The notes beneath the pieces are model-generated. The model worked only from the letters and a program-made list of their open reading frames with translations. It was not told the DNA's origin and made no database searches. Positions 8,366-16,885 of a DNA stretch of 43,967 nucleotides are shown one piece after another (position 1 is the first letter of the stretch; each line of letters starts with the position of its first letter). A program made the translations under genes and the position numbers. This DNA is from Candidatus Fredericiella danica (GTDB taxonomy: Bacteria > Chloroflexota > Anaerolineae > Caldilineales > Caldilineaceae). The stretch lies in contig JADJPH010000052.1 of NCBI GenBank assembly GCA_016713335.1, forward strand, positions 1 to 43,967, read 5' to 3'.

Positions 8366-9171
8366 AGAGCGAAACCGTTCTACGATTTGAGCATGTCCGC
8401 TTTACTTATCCGGGCCATCAGACGCCCGCATTGGACGAACTGACGTTGGCGCTCCCGCGCGGGCAGCGGGTTGTCATCTTGGGGCACAACGGTGCGGGCA
8501 AGTCGAGCCTGTTTCTACACTGTAATGGCATCCTGCGTCCCGACGCAGGCCGCGTCCTCTTCCACGAAGAGCCTATCGACTACTCCCGGCGCGGTCTCCT
8601 TGATCTGCGCCGGCGCATCGGGGTCGTCTTTCAAGATGCTGATGACCAGCTGTTCAGCGCGAGCGTGTTGCAGGACCTTAGCTTTGGACCGCTGAATCTG
8701 GGGCTAAGTGATGCCGAGGCGCGCCGGCGGGTCTATGTTGCGGCCGAACAATGTGACCTGCGGCACCTCCTGGATCGCCCGACCCATGCCTTGAGTGGCG
8801 GCGAGAAGGCCCGCGCCGCATTGGCGGGCGTGCTGGCGATGGACCCGGAAGTGCTGTTGGTAGACGAGCCCACGGCAAGTCTCGATCCGCTCATGCGGCG
8901 GCAGGTTTTTACCATCTTTCAGGATTTATCGGAGCAGGGAAAAACCATCATCCTGGCCACCCATGAATTGGAACTTGCCCGGCATTGGGCGGATTTTATT
9001 GTGGTCATGCATGGCGGGCGCGTCATCGGTGCGGGCGCCCGTACGCAAATCATGGCCGATCAGCAGTTGTTGGCACGGATCGGGATGGATCGTCCGTGGT
9101 ATGAACCGTTTATGGCGAGTGAGGAGTATGCGCCGGCGAATGTACCTTGCACCGGCCAGGGCGATTCGTAG
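8362..9171 (+). CDS. cbiO: Cobalt ECF transporter ATPase CbiO
   Basis: A 269-residue ABC ATPase. Walker A GHNGAGKSS is at residues 41-49, with a Q-loop (VFQDADDQLF) typical of ECF ATPases. The signature is LSGGEKARAALAG, Walker B is VLLVDEPTASLDP and the H-loop is ATHELELARHW. ECF-family ATPases for cobalt and nickel show the same DDQLF motif. It powers the CbiMNQ complex. GTG 8362 overlaps the cbiQ stop and gives the natural N-terminus (SETVLRFEHVRFTYPG); an upstream in-frame start at 8323 would lie inside cbiQ. Confidence 0.95.
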   Translation: MKSETVLRFEHVRFTYPGHQTPALDELTLALPRGQRVVILGHNGAGKSSLFLHCNGILRPDAGRVLFHEEPIDYSRRGLLDLRRRIGVVFQDADDQLFSASVLQDLSFGPLNLGLSDAEARRRVYVAAEQCDLRHLLDRPTHALSGGEKARAALAGVLAMDPEVLLVDEPTASLDPLMRRQVFTIFQDLSEQGKTIILATHELELARHWADFIVVMHGGRVIGAGARTQIMADQQLLARIGMDRPWYEPFMASEEYAPANVPCTGQGDS

Positions 9172-9202
9172 GGACACCGGCATTGCCGTGTCCGTGGCGC
9201 CG
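9167..9202 (+). repeat. Second copy of the dispersed repeat seen at 5345
   Basis: Shares the blocks 5376-5391 and 5347-5364 with the element at 5345, but in the opposite order, consistent with a tandemly repeated unit sampled at different phases. GGACACCGGCA and the following GCCGTGTCC can pair as an imperfect hairpin after cbiO. Confidence 0.5.
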
Positions 9203-9259
9203 TCAAAGCCGATTTGCACTAGATGGGAAAAGGGGCAGGGATGCGTAGCGCAATGGGGC

Positions 9260-10964
9260 GTGGAGGCGCTGGGGATTGGTACTGGACTTGGGATTGGCGT
9301 CGTGCTGGCAATGGTGTTGGCCGGTTGTAGGCCGGTGGCGCCTGATGGCGCGGCGACGTCATCGACACCGGTACTGGCAAGCGCAACGAAAACGCCGATG
9401 GTGACGGAACGGCCCTGCGATCTGTATCTGCCACCTGGGGAAGTGGAAGGCGAAACGATTCAATGTGGCTACGTCACCGTGCCTTGGGATCGGACGGGTG
9501 CCAGCGATGCCAATGCCCAGCTTGCCTTCGTGATCCTCAAGGCCGCCGGTGCGAATCCACAGCCCGATGCGATTCTCCACGTGGCGGGCGGTCCCGGTGC
9601 TGGATCGACGCTGCGCGATGCAGAAGTCGAGTTCAGCAAGCGCTATGCGTCGCTGCGCCAGGAGCACGACATCATCCTGTACGACCAGCGCGGCATGGGC
9701 CATAGCATACCCTACTTCGCCTGCGCCTATCCTGACGAATCCACATTGGTCCCACTGGCTGCCGAACTCGAAAACCGTCTTGGCCGCAGCGCAACGGACG
9801 CCGAACTTGAAACCGCCGCATGCGCACAGGGGTGGGCGGACCAGGGGTTTCCGGTGCAAAATATCAACACGCAAACCAGCGCCGCCGACCTGGTTGACCT
9901 GATGGCGGCGCTCGACTATCCCGCGTACAACCTATATGGCGTCTCCTATGGCACGCGTCTGTTGATGGCGCTAATGCACTTCGTCCCAGACGAGCCGCGC
10001 GTGCGCAGCATCGTGCTCGATTCGCCTTACCCCTTGCCCGAAGACAAGGTCAATGACCTGGCTGGTACGGTCGAACGGGAGTATCCGGCGCTGATGGGCC
10101 ACCTATTTGCGGCGTGTGGAAAAGATGAAGTATGCGCCGCGGTCTATCCGGAGCTGAGGGAACGGTTTGACGCCCTGGTTTCAGCGTTGGCGGCCGCGCC
10201 GATACCGTTGGCCGATGGGAGCGACTTCACCGATGAAGAATTCACGCGCCGGTGAACTGATCGACGCTTATCTGATGTGCCAGCTCAATACGCCCGATGT
10301 TGCGGCGATGGATGCGTACGAAAAGCGCATGGTAACGCTGTGGGATGCCGATCCGGCCCGCATCGTGGACTTTCTTAACGACACTTGTGCGGATGGCAGC
10401 GGCGCAGAAGCCGCAGCGCTGGTGGCCACGCTACCCGCCGGGGTCTTTAACAGCGTCATCATCCGGTTTGCGCCGGAGACCAGCCAGGGCATGAATCTGA
10501 TGCTCAACGAAAAGCTGCGCTGCACCGAGCAATTCCCCTTTGCGCCCACGTCAGAAACTGTCATAGCCCTGTTGCGTGCGCGGGGGCTACCAGAGTTTTT
10601 CGTAGAGGAGACGGAGCAAAAGCTTGCCGCGCTGCGTGATGGCTGCTTGGGCTGGCGCGACGTCCTGACCGTGCCAGCGCCCGCTACGTTCGGCGATTAT
10701 CCGGTGCTGATATTGAGCGGTGATTTTGACTCGATCACGCCGCCTGCATTGGCGCAATTGGCAGCGGACCAGATCCCCCAGGCAACCCTTGTGCTTGTGC
10801 CCAACGCCACGCACAGCATCTTGGGGAACTACGGGGAGTGCCCCACCGCACTGGTGCAGAGATTTATGGCCACGCCGTCAGCAGCGGTGGATGCATCATG
10901 CACGGCGCAGATGCGCGTGCCGTGGATCTTGCCCGACGATGCGTTGCCCGGGAGTTGGCAGTGA
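9260..10964 (+). CDS. Secreted alpha/beta-hydrolase, TAP-like (peptidase S33-type) lipoprotein, frameshifted
   Basis: The N-terminus has a hydrophobic segment ending in the lipobox LAGC (near 9327), so the protein is probably an exported lipoprotein. The hydrolase core shows the oxyanion motif HVAGGPGAGS, the DQRGMGHS block and the nucleophile elbow GVSYGT. The frame breaks at about 10250 (after DEEFTR). The continuation in the next frame carries a TAP-like C-terminal domain with the acid and base of the triad (LSGDFDSITPP and NATHSIL). This architecture matches tripeptidyl-aminopeptidase or proline-iminopeptidase relatives; the exact substrate is unknown. GTG 9260 is the best in-frame start, but another indel near the beginning cannot be excluded (ATG 9241 lies in a different frame). 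Confidence 0.82.
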
Positions 10965-10979
10965 CCGTCAGTGCCCCGA

Positions 10980-11121
10980 TCGTCCCCCCGTCCCGCCGTC
11001 CGTCGGAGCACCATCCCGTGAGGGTGGTGGTCCCCGTCCCGTCTGTCGGGCACCATCCCGTGAGGGTGGTGTTTCCCCCCGTCCCCCCGTCTGTCAGAGC
11101 ACCATCCCGTGAGGGTGGTGA
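10980..11121 (+). repeat. Cluster of three direct copies of a 23-base repeat
   Basis: The unit GAGCACCATCCCGTGAGGG plus TGGT occurs at 11006-11028, 11048-11070 (one mismatch) and 11097-11119, separated by C-rich spacers. Each unit has internal dyad symmetry (ACCATCCC / GGGTGGT), so it can form a short hairpin. The same unit recurs inverted at 12480-12650. No other gene is seen between 10965 and 11261. Confidence 0.8.
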
Positions 11122-11261
11122 GATCTCGGCTCAGGCAAAGCCCTACGGTCCTCAAATGACGTTAATCGACGTGGCATGGTGTGCGCACCTGCGTTAGAGT
11201 TCAGACAGGATAGACACCGACAAGCCGGTTAACAGTGGTGGTTTTACCGTGGGTGTGTGTC

Positions 11262-12261
11262 TCAGAAGCGCACCTTAGCCTGAATTGCACGATGGTCGGA
11301 GGGCCAAGGGGTGACGATAATGTCGGCTTCAGGACTCTTTTCACCAACAACGCTGGCGGCGTCGATGACGAGACCATCTCCACGGGCAAAGACAAAATCG
11401 ATGCGGTCATGATGGTCTTCTGGGTCAGTTGGATCGGTGGTGGGAGTCCAAGTAAAGGCCGGTTTGGCGGCGACGTCGGGGTAGACTGCGCGCAACGCGC
11501 CTGTGAAGCCCTGGCTTTCAATGGCCAGCGTTGAGGGCCACTCCACTGCCAGTGGCTGAAGCCCGGCAGTCACGGATGCCGCGGTCCAATCCAGGTGAGA
11601 CGGCTCATTGAAGTCACCGAAGATGAAACTGGCAGCGGCGCCATCGGCGGTCTTCAAATCCGCCATCAGGAGTTCTAGCGCTGGGCCGCGTGCTGTTTTA
11701 GCGGCATCGACGGCTTCGGTAGCCGTCGTTAGAAACGGTGCATCGCCATACTCAATGCCCAGCAACTGATAGGGCTGATATGGAAAATCGGTCAAATGGA
11801 TATTGAAAGCGTAGACTGTGCGGCCGTCAACATTGATGGCGACGCCCAAATCGTTCGGTGTGGCGTTGACAATGGGGTAGCGACTGAGGATGGCGTTAGC
11901 CCAGAGCGCAGCGTTTGTCTGTTCCTGATCATAATAGTAGTAGCCAAGCGTATCAGCGATCTCGCGGGCAACACTTGCTCCGGTGGCTGCGCAGCTTTCC
12001 GCAGTGCAGGGATCCGGTTCGAGGCGCGTTTCCTGCATGCCGACAATATCAGCCCCGGCGGCGCGGATGGCAGCCACGGTCTCGTCGATTGGTTTATCTT
12101 CGTTCGCGCCACCCCCATATGTTATATGTCATGACGGTTAGCGCGGTCGATTTTGCGTCCAACGCCGTGTCAGTAAGTATTGCGGCGGGTGGCCGGACTG
12201 GTTGGCATCCCGTTAGCAGGAGCATCATCAATAGTGATAAACGAATGCCGAGGTGTTTCAC
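11262..12261 (-). CDS. Endonuclease/exonuclease/phosphatase-family lipoprotein, frameshifted
   Basis: Read from GTG 12261 (AGGAG eight bases upstream), the protein opens with a lipoprotein signal (SLLMMLLLTGC), then VMTYNIWG. After a one-base correction in the G run near 12108-12112 it continues as GANEDKPIDETVAAIRAAG. The EEP-fold motifs follow: metal-binding Glu in DIVGMQETR, FNIHLTDFP, GDFNEPSHLDW (catalytic Asp/Asn) and the terminal SDHRAI His. The family includes DNases, phosphodiesterases and sphingomyelinases. The conserved residues suggest an active Mg2+-dependent phosphodiesterase anchored outside the cell. The gene is bracketed by inverted clusters of a GC-rich repeat. Substrate unknown. 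Confidence 0.85.
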
Positions 12262-12280
12262 CTTATAGTCTCCTATATCA

Positions 12281-12365
12281 ATTGGTTCCGCTGACTTTGC
12301 AGGTGCAGGAAGGTGAAGTGGATCATCTGCTGTCGCTACTGCATAATCTGTACGTCTTCAATTAA
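12281..12365 (+). pseudogene. Possible remnant of the small LAL-associated protein family
   Basis: The frame ending at TAA 12365 reads LTLQVQEGEVDHLLSLL and then HNLYVFN. VQEGEV and the Leu-rich helix resemble the small protein at 19721 (LQVEVQEGEV, then GVLSLLSDWGF). No start or upstream half is visible, so this would be a decayed fragment. The similarity is short and may be chance. Confidence 0.25.
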
Positions 12366-12475
12366 TGGGGATGTGCAATGTAAAGAGATCGTTAAATTCT
12401 GGCGCATGAAAAGGCCGCAGATTCCGAGCCCCGGCTCACACCGGCAATCGTTTTCGGTAACATAGAATTGACAAA

Positions 12476-12670
12476 CAGGATCCCTCACGGGATGGTGCTC
12501 TGACGGACGGTGGGGGGGATCCCACCTCACGGGATGGTGCTCTGACGGACGGTGGGACGGTGGGACGGTGGGACGGTGGATCACCACCCTAGGAGGTCGA
12601 GGGGGGGGGGACGGTGGGACGGGATCACCACCCTCACGGGATGGTGCTCTGACGGACGGGGGGACGGGAC
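12476..12670 (-). repeat. Inverted cluster of the 23-base repeat with G-rich tandem 9-mers
   Basis: Three copies of the reverse complement of the 11006 unit end near 12500, 12540 and 12649. Between them lies a tandem run of GGGACGGTG units (about 12553-12580) and a G10 tract at 12601-12610. The tract is rich in G-triplets and could form G-quadruplexes. Together with 10980-11121 it brackets the EEP gene with inverted arms about 1.4 kb apart. Confidence 0.8.
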
Positions 12671-12986
12671 TGCACCAGGTAGCGAAATTCTACAAAGTGA
12701 CCCAAAGGTGACCCTTTCTACACCTTTTGGGACATTGCCAGATTGTGAAATGAACTGTATTCTAGTTGGTACCCCACCAACGACGCGTTTGTGCTTGAAA
12801 TCCATTGTCTACCCGCTGGGCGGCGAGTCGACTTCCAGGTCGCTGCCGTTCCACTATGGCAGAAGTGGCTTTGGCAAAGGATGCCTGGTCAGGCGCGCCA
12901 TCAATTTGGAAGAGATTCTTCCACTGAATTGGGTGAGTGCAGGCTCGTTTTTCGATCTTGATCAATAGGGGAAATGGAGAAGCAAT
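12671..12986. other. Stretch without a recognisable gene
   Basis: Short open frames exist on both strands (for example 12762-12965 on the minus strand) but none has a ribosome binding site, a known motif or a consistent composition. I see nothing assignable apart from the GGAGA-containing leader just before 12987. Confidence 0.4.
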
Positions 12987-13465
12987 ATGGCAAGCAAGGG
13001 CAAGAAGACGGGAAATCAGCCGGGATTGGCCGCACAGGCCATGGCCGGCATCGGTGAGGTTGTGGGCCGTGCCGGTGAACTTGACCTGGCGCAGGGTTCA
13101 GACGCCCTGCCGCGGCGCAGCAGGTCGAAATGCAGAGTGACTTCGTGGCCGGCTTGAGTGGCAACGACCTTGATCGCACTATGGAACTGGGCGCGATAGC
13201 GGGGCAGATCGGCGTCGCCAGCGAGATTGTGTTTGGATTGCAATTGCCGGAATTGGGCGCATTCCTCCGCACGAAGAGCGAAGAACTGCATGCCATTGCC
13301 GTCGAGAGTGCGCTACGGTTTGCCGCAGGTCGTGCGTTGTCGGCCGCCATGCTGGAGACGAGCAACCAGATCGGCGCGCTTGGCGCCAATGAGATGCTTG
13401 AAGGCATGGCCCGCCAGGAGTTAGCGGATGCGGCGCTGGCGGCGAGTAACGAAATGGTGGAATAG
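12987..13465 (+). CDS. Unknown Ala-rich helical protein, frameshifted
   Basis: ATG 12987 follows GGAGAAG and opens with a Lys-rich start (MASKGKKTGNQPG), then an Ala/Gly-rich helix. The frame is lost near 13110-13125; the next frame continues through QQVEMQSDFVAGLSGNDLDR and runs openly to the stop at 13465. The reconstructed protein has about 160 residues, no Cys or Trp, few aromatic residues, and long amphipathic helices with repeated small-residue faces (ELGAIAGQIGVASEIV, EMLEGMARQELADAAL). This suggests an all-helical bundle, perhaps particle- or membrane-surface-associated. I do not recognise the family. A terminator lies directly downstream, so it is probably a monocistronic gene. Confidence 0.55.
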
Positions 13466-13494
13466 AACACCCCGTACGGCGTATTGCGTCAAAG

Positions 13495-13527
13495 GACCCG
13501 GCTCGACCGAGTCGGGAACTTTTTTTT
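13495..13527 (+). terminator. Rho-independent terminator
   Basis: CCCGGCTCG and CGAGTCGGG pair (one mismatch) around a tiny loop and are followed, after AAC, by eight T residues. It ends transcription of the gene at 12987. Confidence 0.8.
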
Positions 13528-13550
13528 CATGCATTGAGCGCGGCTGGCGC

Positions 13551-13594
13551 GAGTCTCGTGCGTCGCACTGGCCACAGGTTGTGCTGGCGGTGAG
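13551..13594 (+). repeat. Dispersed repeat related to the palindrome at 31523-31595
   Basis: The block GAGTCTCGTGCGTCGCACTG followed by GCCACA and GTGCTG recurs at 31523-31542 on the plus strand and, with one mismatch, on the minus strand of 31560-31595. It lies in a gene-free 300-base gap; nothing else was seen between 13528 and 13766. Confidence 0.6.
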
Positions 13595-13766
13595 GTGGGC
13601 TGGGCCAGGCGACGACAGTTGCCGGACTCCTTGAAAGTGTCCCAGTCATAGCTCCAACTCGATTGCAGTCACTTCGTCGAAGCCGCAGTCAAGCACTCAC
13701 GCTTTTTTCTCCCCGGTATTTTCGTGGTGTCCCGTTTTGCGGTACTATTTGACGACCAATATTTAG

Positions 13767-16517
13767 ATGATTGACGCAAGCCTTCCACTATTGCAGACCA
13801 AGCTCCATCGACCGCGCGTCATGCGGAGTCTGGTGGCGCGTCCGCAATTGTGGGAGATGCTCAACCGGGGCCTTGACAAGCCGTTGACCTTGATTTGCGC
13901 CGGCCCTGGCTTTGGGAAGACGACCCTGGTCAGTTCCTGGCTGGAAGAGCTTTCGACTCACGCAACTGCCGCTGCGCCCATCCCGACGGCCTGGCTTTCA
14001 CTGGACGAGAACGACAACGACCTTGTTGTCTTCCTGCGGTATTTTGTTACGGCGGTGCAAACGGCAATCCCGGATGCTTGTCAAGAGACGGTGGCGCTGC
14101 TCCAATCCCCTCGGCAGTTGAGCACAGTGCTGCTCACAACGACCCTTATCAACGATCTGTCCCGCTTGCCCACGCGCACGATGCTGGTGCTGGACGACTA
14201 TTCTGCCATACAGAGCGCTGCTGTGAACGGCCTCCTGGTCGCCCTCGTGCGCAACTGGCCACAGCCCCTTCATCTGGTGCTGATCACTCGACATAATCCG
14301 CCATTGCCGCTGCCTGCGTTGCGCGCGAGGGATGCAATCACCGAAATCCGCTCTCACCATCTGCGCTTCTCCCTTGCCGAGACAACAACGTATCTGGATC
14401 AGGCCTTGCAGATGCCGGTTGACGAAGCGACGGTTGAAGCCCTCGACCAGCGCGCTGAGGGCTGGATCGCCGGTCTGAAGTTGGCTACGCTGTCGCTGGA
14501 CACCGGCACGAGCACCACAGCGCTGGTCGCTACACTTGGCGATCCCGATGTGAATGTGACTGAGTACCTGGCGGACGAGGTCCTGTCCCGCCAACCGCCG
14601 GCGGTACAGGCATTTCTGTTGAAAACCTCTGTGCTCGATCACTTTTGCGCTGCACTTTGTACAGCCATGATTGGCGAAATGGAGTCCGGCTGGGACGTTA
14701 CTGCGTGTATCCAATGGTTGGTGCGCACCAATCTGTTTATCGTTGCCCTCGACAACCAAAACGAATGGTATCGTTACCACCACGTGTTCCGCGACATGCT
14801 CAGGCAACGTGCACACCACGAATTGACCGCCGAGCAACTGAACGCGCTGCAGCGCAGCGCCGCCAGGTGGTTCGCCACCCGCCGCCTGGTGGGTGAGGCT
14901 CTGCAGCACGCTTTGTCCGCGGGCGATCTGGAACTGACGGTTCAGTTAATCGAGTCCGGGCTGCCCGACGCGCTCAACCACGAGGATAGGCCCACCCTCG
15001 AAAGATGGTTGAGCTTGTTGCCCGCAGCCTATGTCGAGCAACAGCCAGTGCTGTTGATGCTGAAGGTTTGGGCTCTGCAGTTTTCCTGGCAGATCGAAGC
15101 CCAGTCGCGCATCCTCCGCCGGGTCGAGACGTTGACCGATCAGGTCGATCAGGAAGGTCAGCGGGCTGAAGATTACGAACTCATCCGCACCCAGATCACC
15201 GTGTTGCGTGGACAGGCGGCGTATTTCCGCAATGAGCCACAAGTGGCCATAGCTGACCTCACCATGGCCTTGCCCCGGCTGCCCGAGACCTGGACCTATT
15301 TGCGCGGCGGCACGCTGCTGTACCTGGGAATGAGTTTGTTGGCCAGTGGGCAAGGCGTCACCGCTGAGCGTCTGCTGCGCGATCAGTATGATCGGCACAA
15401 CAATAAATCGGATGGTTTTAGCTTGCGTCTGCAGTCTGCCTCTGTTTCAACTACTTTACCCAGGGCAGTCTCGAGCAAACGCGACAGACGGCTTTTGAAA
15501 TGTTGCACCGCTCTTTGGGCCAGCCGCTATTGACCATGCAGAGCTTTGCGCATTATTTCCTTGGTCTGGTGCACTATCAGTGGAACGAGTTGGCAACTGC
15601 CGAACGCCATTTGACCACGCTACTGGATCACCGCCATGCGGCCATCATGATCGTGGTTCGCGATGGTCTGCAACAACTGGCATTGACACACCAGGTGCAG
15701 GGCAACAGTGCCCAGGCATGGCACATCCTGGATCTCCTGACCGAGCTTGAACTGGAGCAAAGCGGCCGTGAGTCGGACGCCACGCGCCGTACGCGCTTCA
15801 GGTGCATTTCCTTCAGGGAAACGTGGCAGCCGCAGTTCGCTGGGTGGAGGCTTTTGACCTGCCCGTCGCAGATGAACCGCTGTTATGGCAGAGTAACCCG
15901 CACATCATCAAGGCGCTCATCCTCATTGCCCGGCACGGTGTGTCCGACTTGTCCGCGGCCCAGCACATTTTGGACGACCTCTACGTAATTGCCGAACGCA
16001 CCTATCACACGCGGTTCAAGATCCAGATCCGAGCCATGCAGGCGCTTGTTCTTGACTTGCAAGGCGCACCTGCTGCGGCAGAGGCAGCACTCAGAGACTC
16101 AGTCGACCTGGGTAGGCCGGGCGGTCTATTCGTGTATTCCTCGATCTGGGGGCGCCTATGCAGTCCTTGCTGGCGCGGCTGGCGCAGCAAGGTGTGGCCG
16201 TTCAGCCGCTGCTCGCTGCGTTCGCCGGCGAGTCTGGCCGCAGCACCGCGCGAGCGGCCACAGCCACAGCCCCACCGGCTCCAGTTGGGTATGAGGCGTT
16301 GTCTGAGGTTCCCAGCCTGGTCAAACTGCTGACTGCGCGCAACGAGAGGTGTTGGCGCTGTTGCGCGAGCCTTTGAGCAACAAAGAGATTGCCCGCCGGC
16401 TCAACATCTCCACCGTCACTGTGAAGCGCCACACCATCAATATCTACAGCAAGCTTGGCGTCAACACGCTGGGATGCTGTGGCAAAGCTGCAAGTTACAG
16501 CAGGGCACACAGCCTAA
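13767..16517 (+). CDS. MalT-like (LAL) LuxR-family transcriptional regulator 1, frameshifted
   Basis: The N-terminus (LLQTKLHRPRVMRSLVARPQL) and the P-loop (AGPGFGKTT, residues 45-53), with TMLVLDDYSAI as Walker B, define the STAND ATPase of large ATP-binding LuxR regulators. A WYRYHHVFRDMLRQR block and TPR-like helices follow. The C-terminal LuxR helix-turn-helix is REVLALLREPLSNKEIARRL, then STVTVKRHTINIYSKLGV. The gene crosses frames near 15440, 15790, 16130, 16340 and 16465; joined, it gives a normal protein of about 900 residues. Such regulators bind a small inducer and ATP, then oligomerise on promoters. It is directly followed by a small protein gene and a second LAL gene. Neither inducer nor targets can be told from the sequence. 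Confidence 0.88.
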
Positions 16518-16610
16518 CCCAACCAAATCATCGCCACGCTGCTCAATCTACACCCATTCTTCACCTCTGGGGTGGTATCCCTCTGCATCTGTGTGCGCTA
16601 TAGTATTTTC

Positions 16611-16883
16611 ATGATATCGAAGCCAGCGCCGGGACGTCAGTTTTTCGATGTTCCTGCAACCTACCAGATACAGATACAAGGCAGGCTCCAAGCGAGTTTG
16701 TCTGAGGTACTGGAGGGAATGGTGATTCATGTGAGTGAGTTGACAGGTGGAATGCCCGTGACTACGCTCAGCGGTGAATTACCGGACCAGGCTGCCCTGG
16801 CCGGTGTGCTCAACCAGCTTTACCTCCTGCGGATGACCGTGCTATCGGTCACCCGGGTCGAGGATATGCACAGGCGCTCTTGA
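16611..16883 (+). CDS. Small protein of a LAL-associated family (unknown function)
   Basis: 90 residues from ATG 16611. The predicted strands (YQIQIQGRL, VIHVSELTGGMPVTTLSG) are followed by a helix (DQAALAGVLNQLYLLR) and a final strand (TVLSVTRVE). The pattern V/T-T-x-L-x-G-x-x-x-D-x-A-A-L-x-G-V-L recalls a widespread family of uncharacterised small alpha/beta proteins in Chloroflexota and Actinomycetota, recognised from memory only. A paralogue lies at 19721 after the second LAL gene and a truncated one at 22821. The stop touches the start of LAL 2, so the two genes are probably co-transcribed. Function unknown; a modulator of the LAL protein is conceivable. Confidence 0.65.
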   Translation: MISKPAPGRQFFDVPATYQIQIQGRLQASLSEVLEGMVIHVSELTGGMPVTTLSGELPDQAALAGVLNQLYLLRMTVLSVTRVEDMHRRS

Positions 16884-16885
16884 TC

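Noticed and set aside
10980..12670. CRISPR-like repeats
   Set aside because: Units are spaced irregularly by low-complexity C- or G-rich sequence, occur in both orientations and have no unique spacers or cas genes.
12762..12965. 67-residue minus-strand frame, considered as a transposase fragment
   Set aside because: No recognisable DDE or HTH motif, no inverted repeat pair around it.
13998..14909. 303-residue open frame on the minus strand inside LAL 1
   Set aside because: Antisense to well-conserved LAL motifs; Gln/His/Arg-rich composition typical of a shadow frame.
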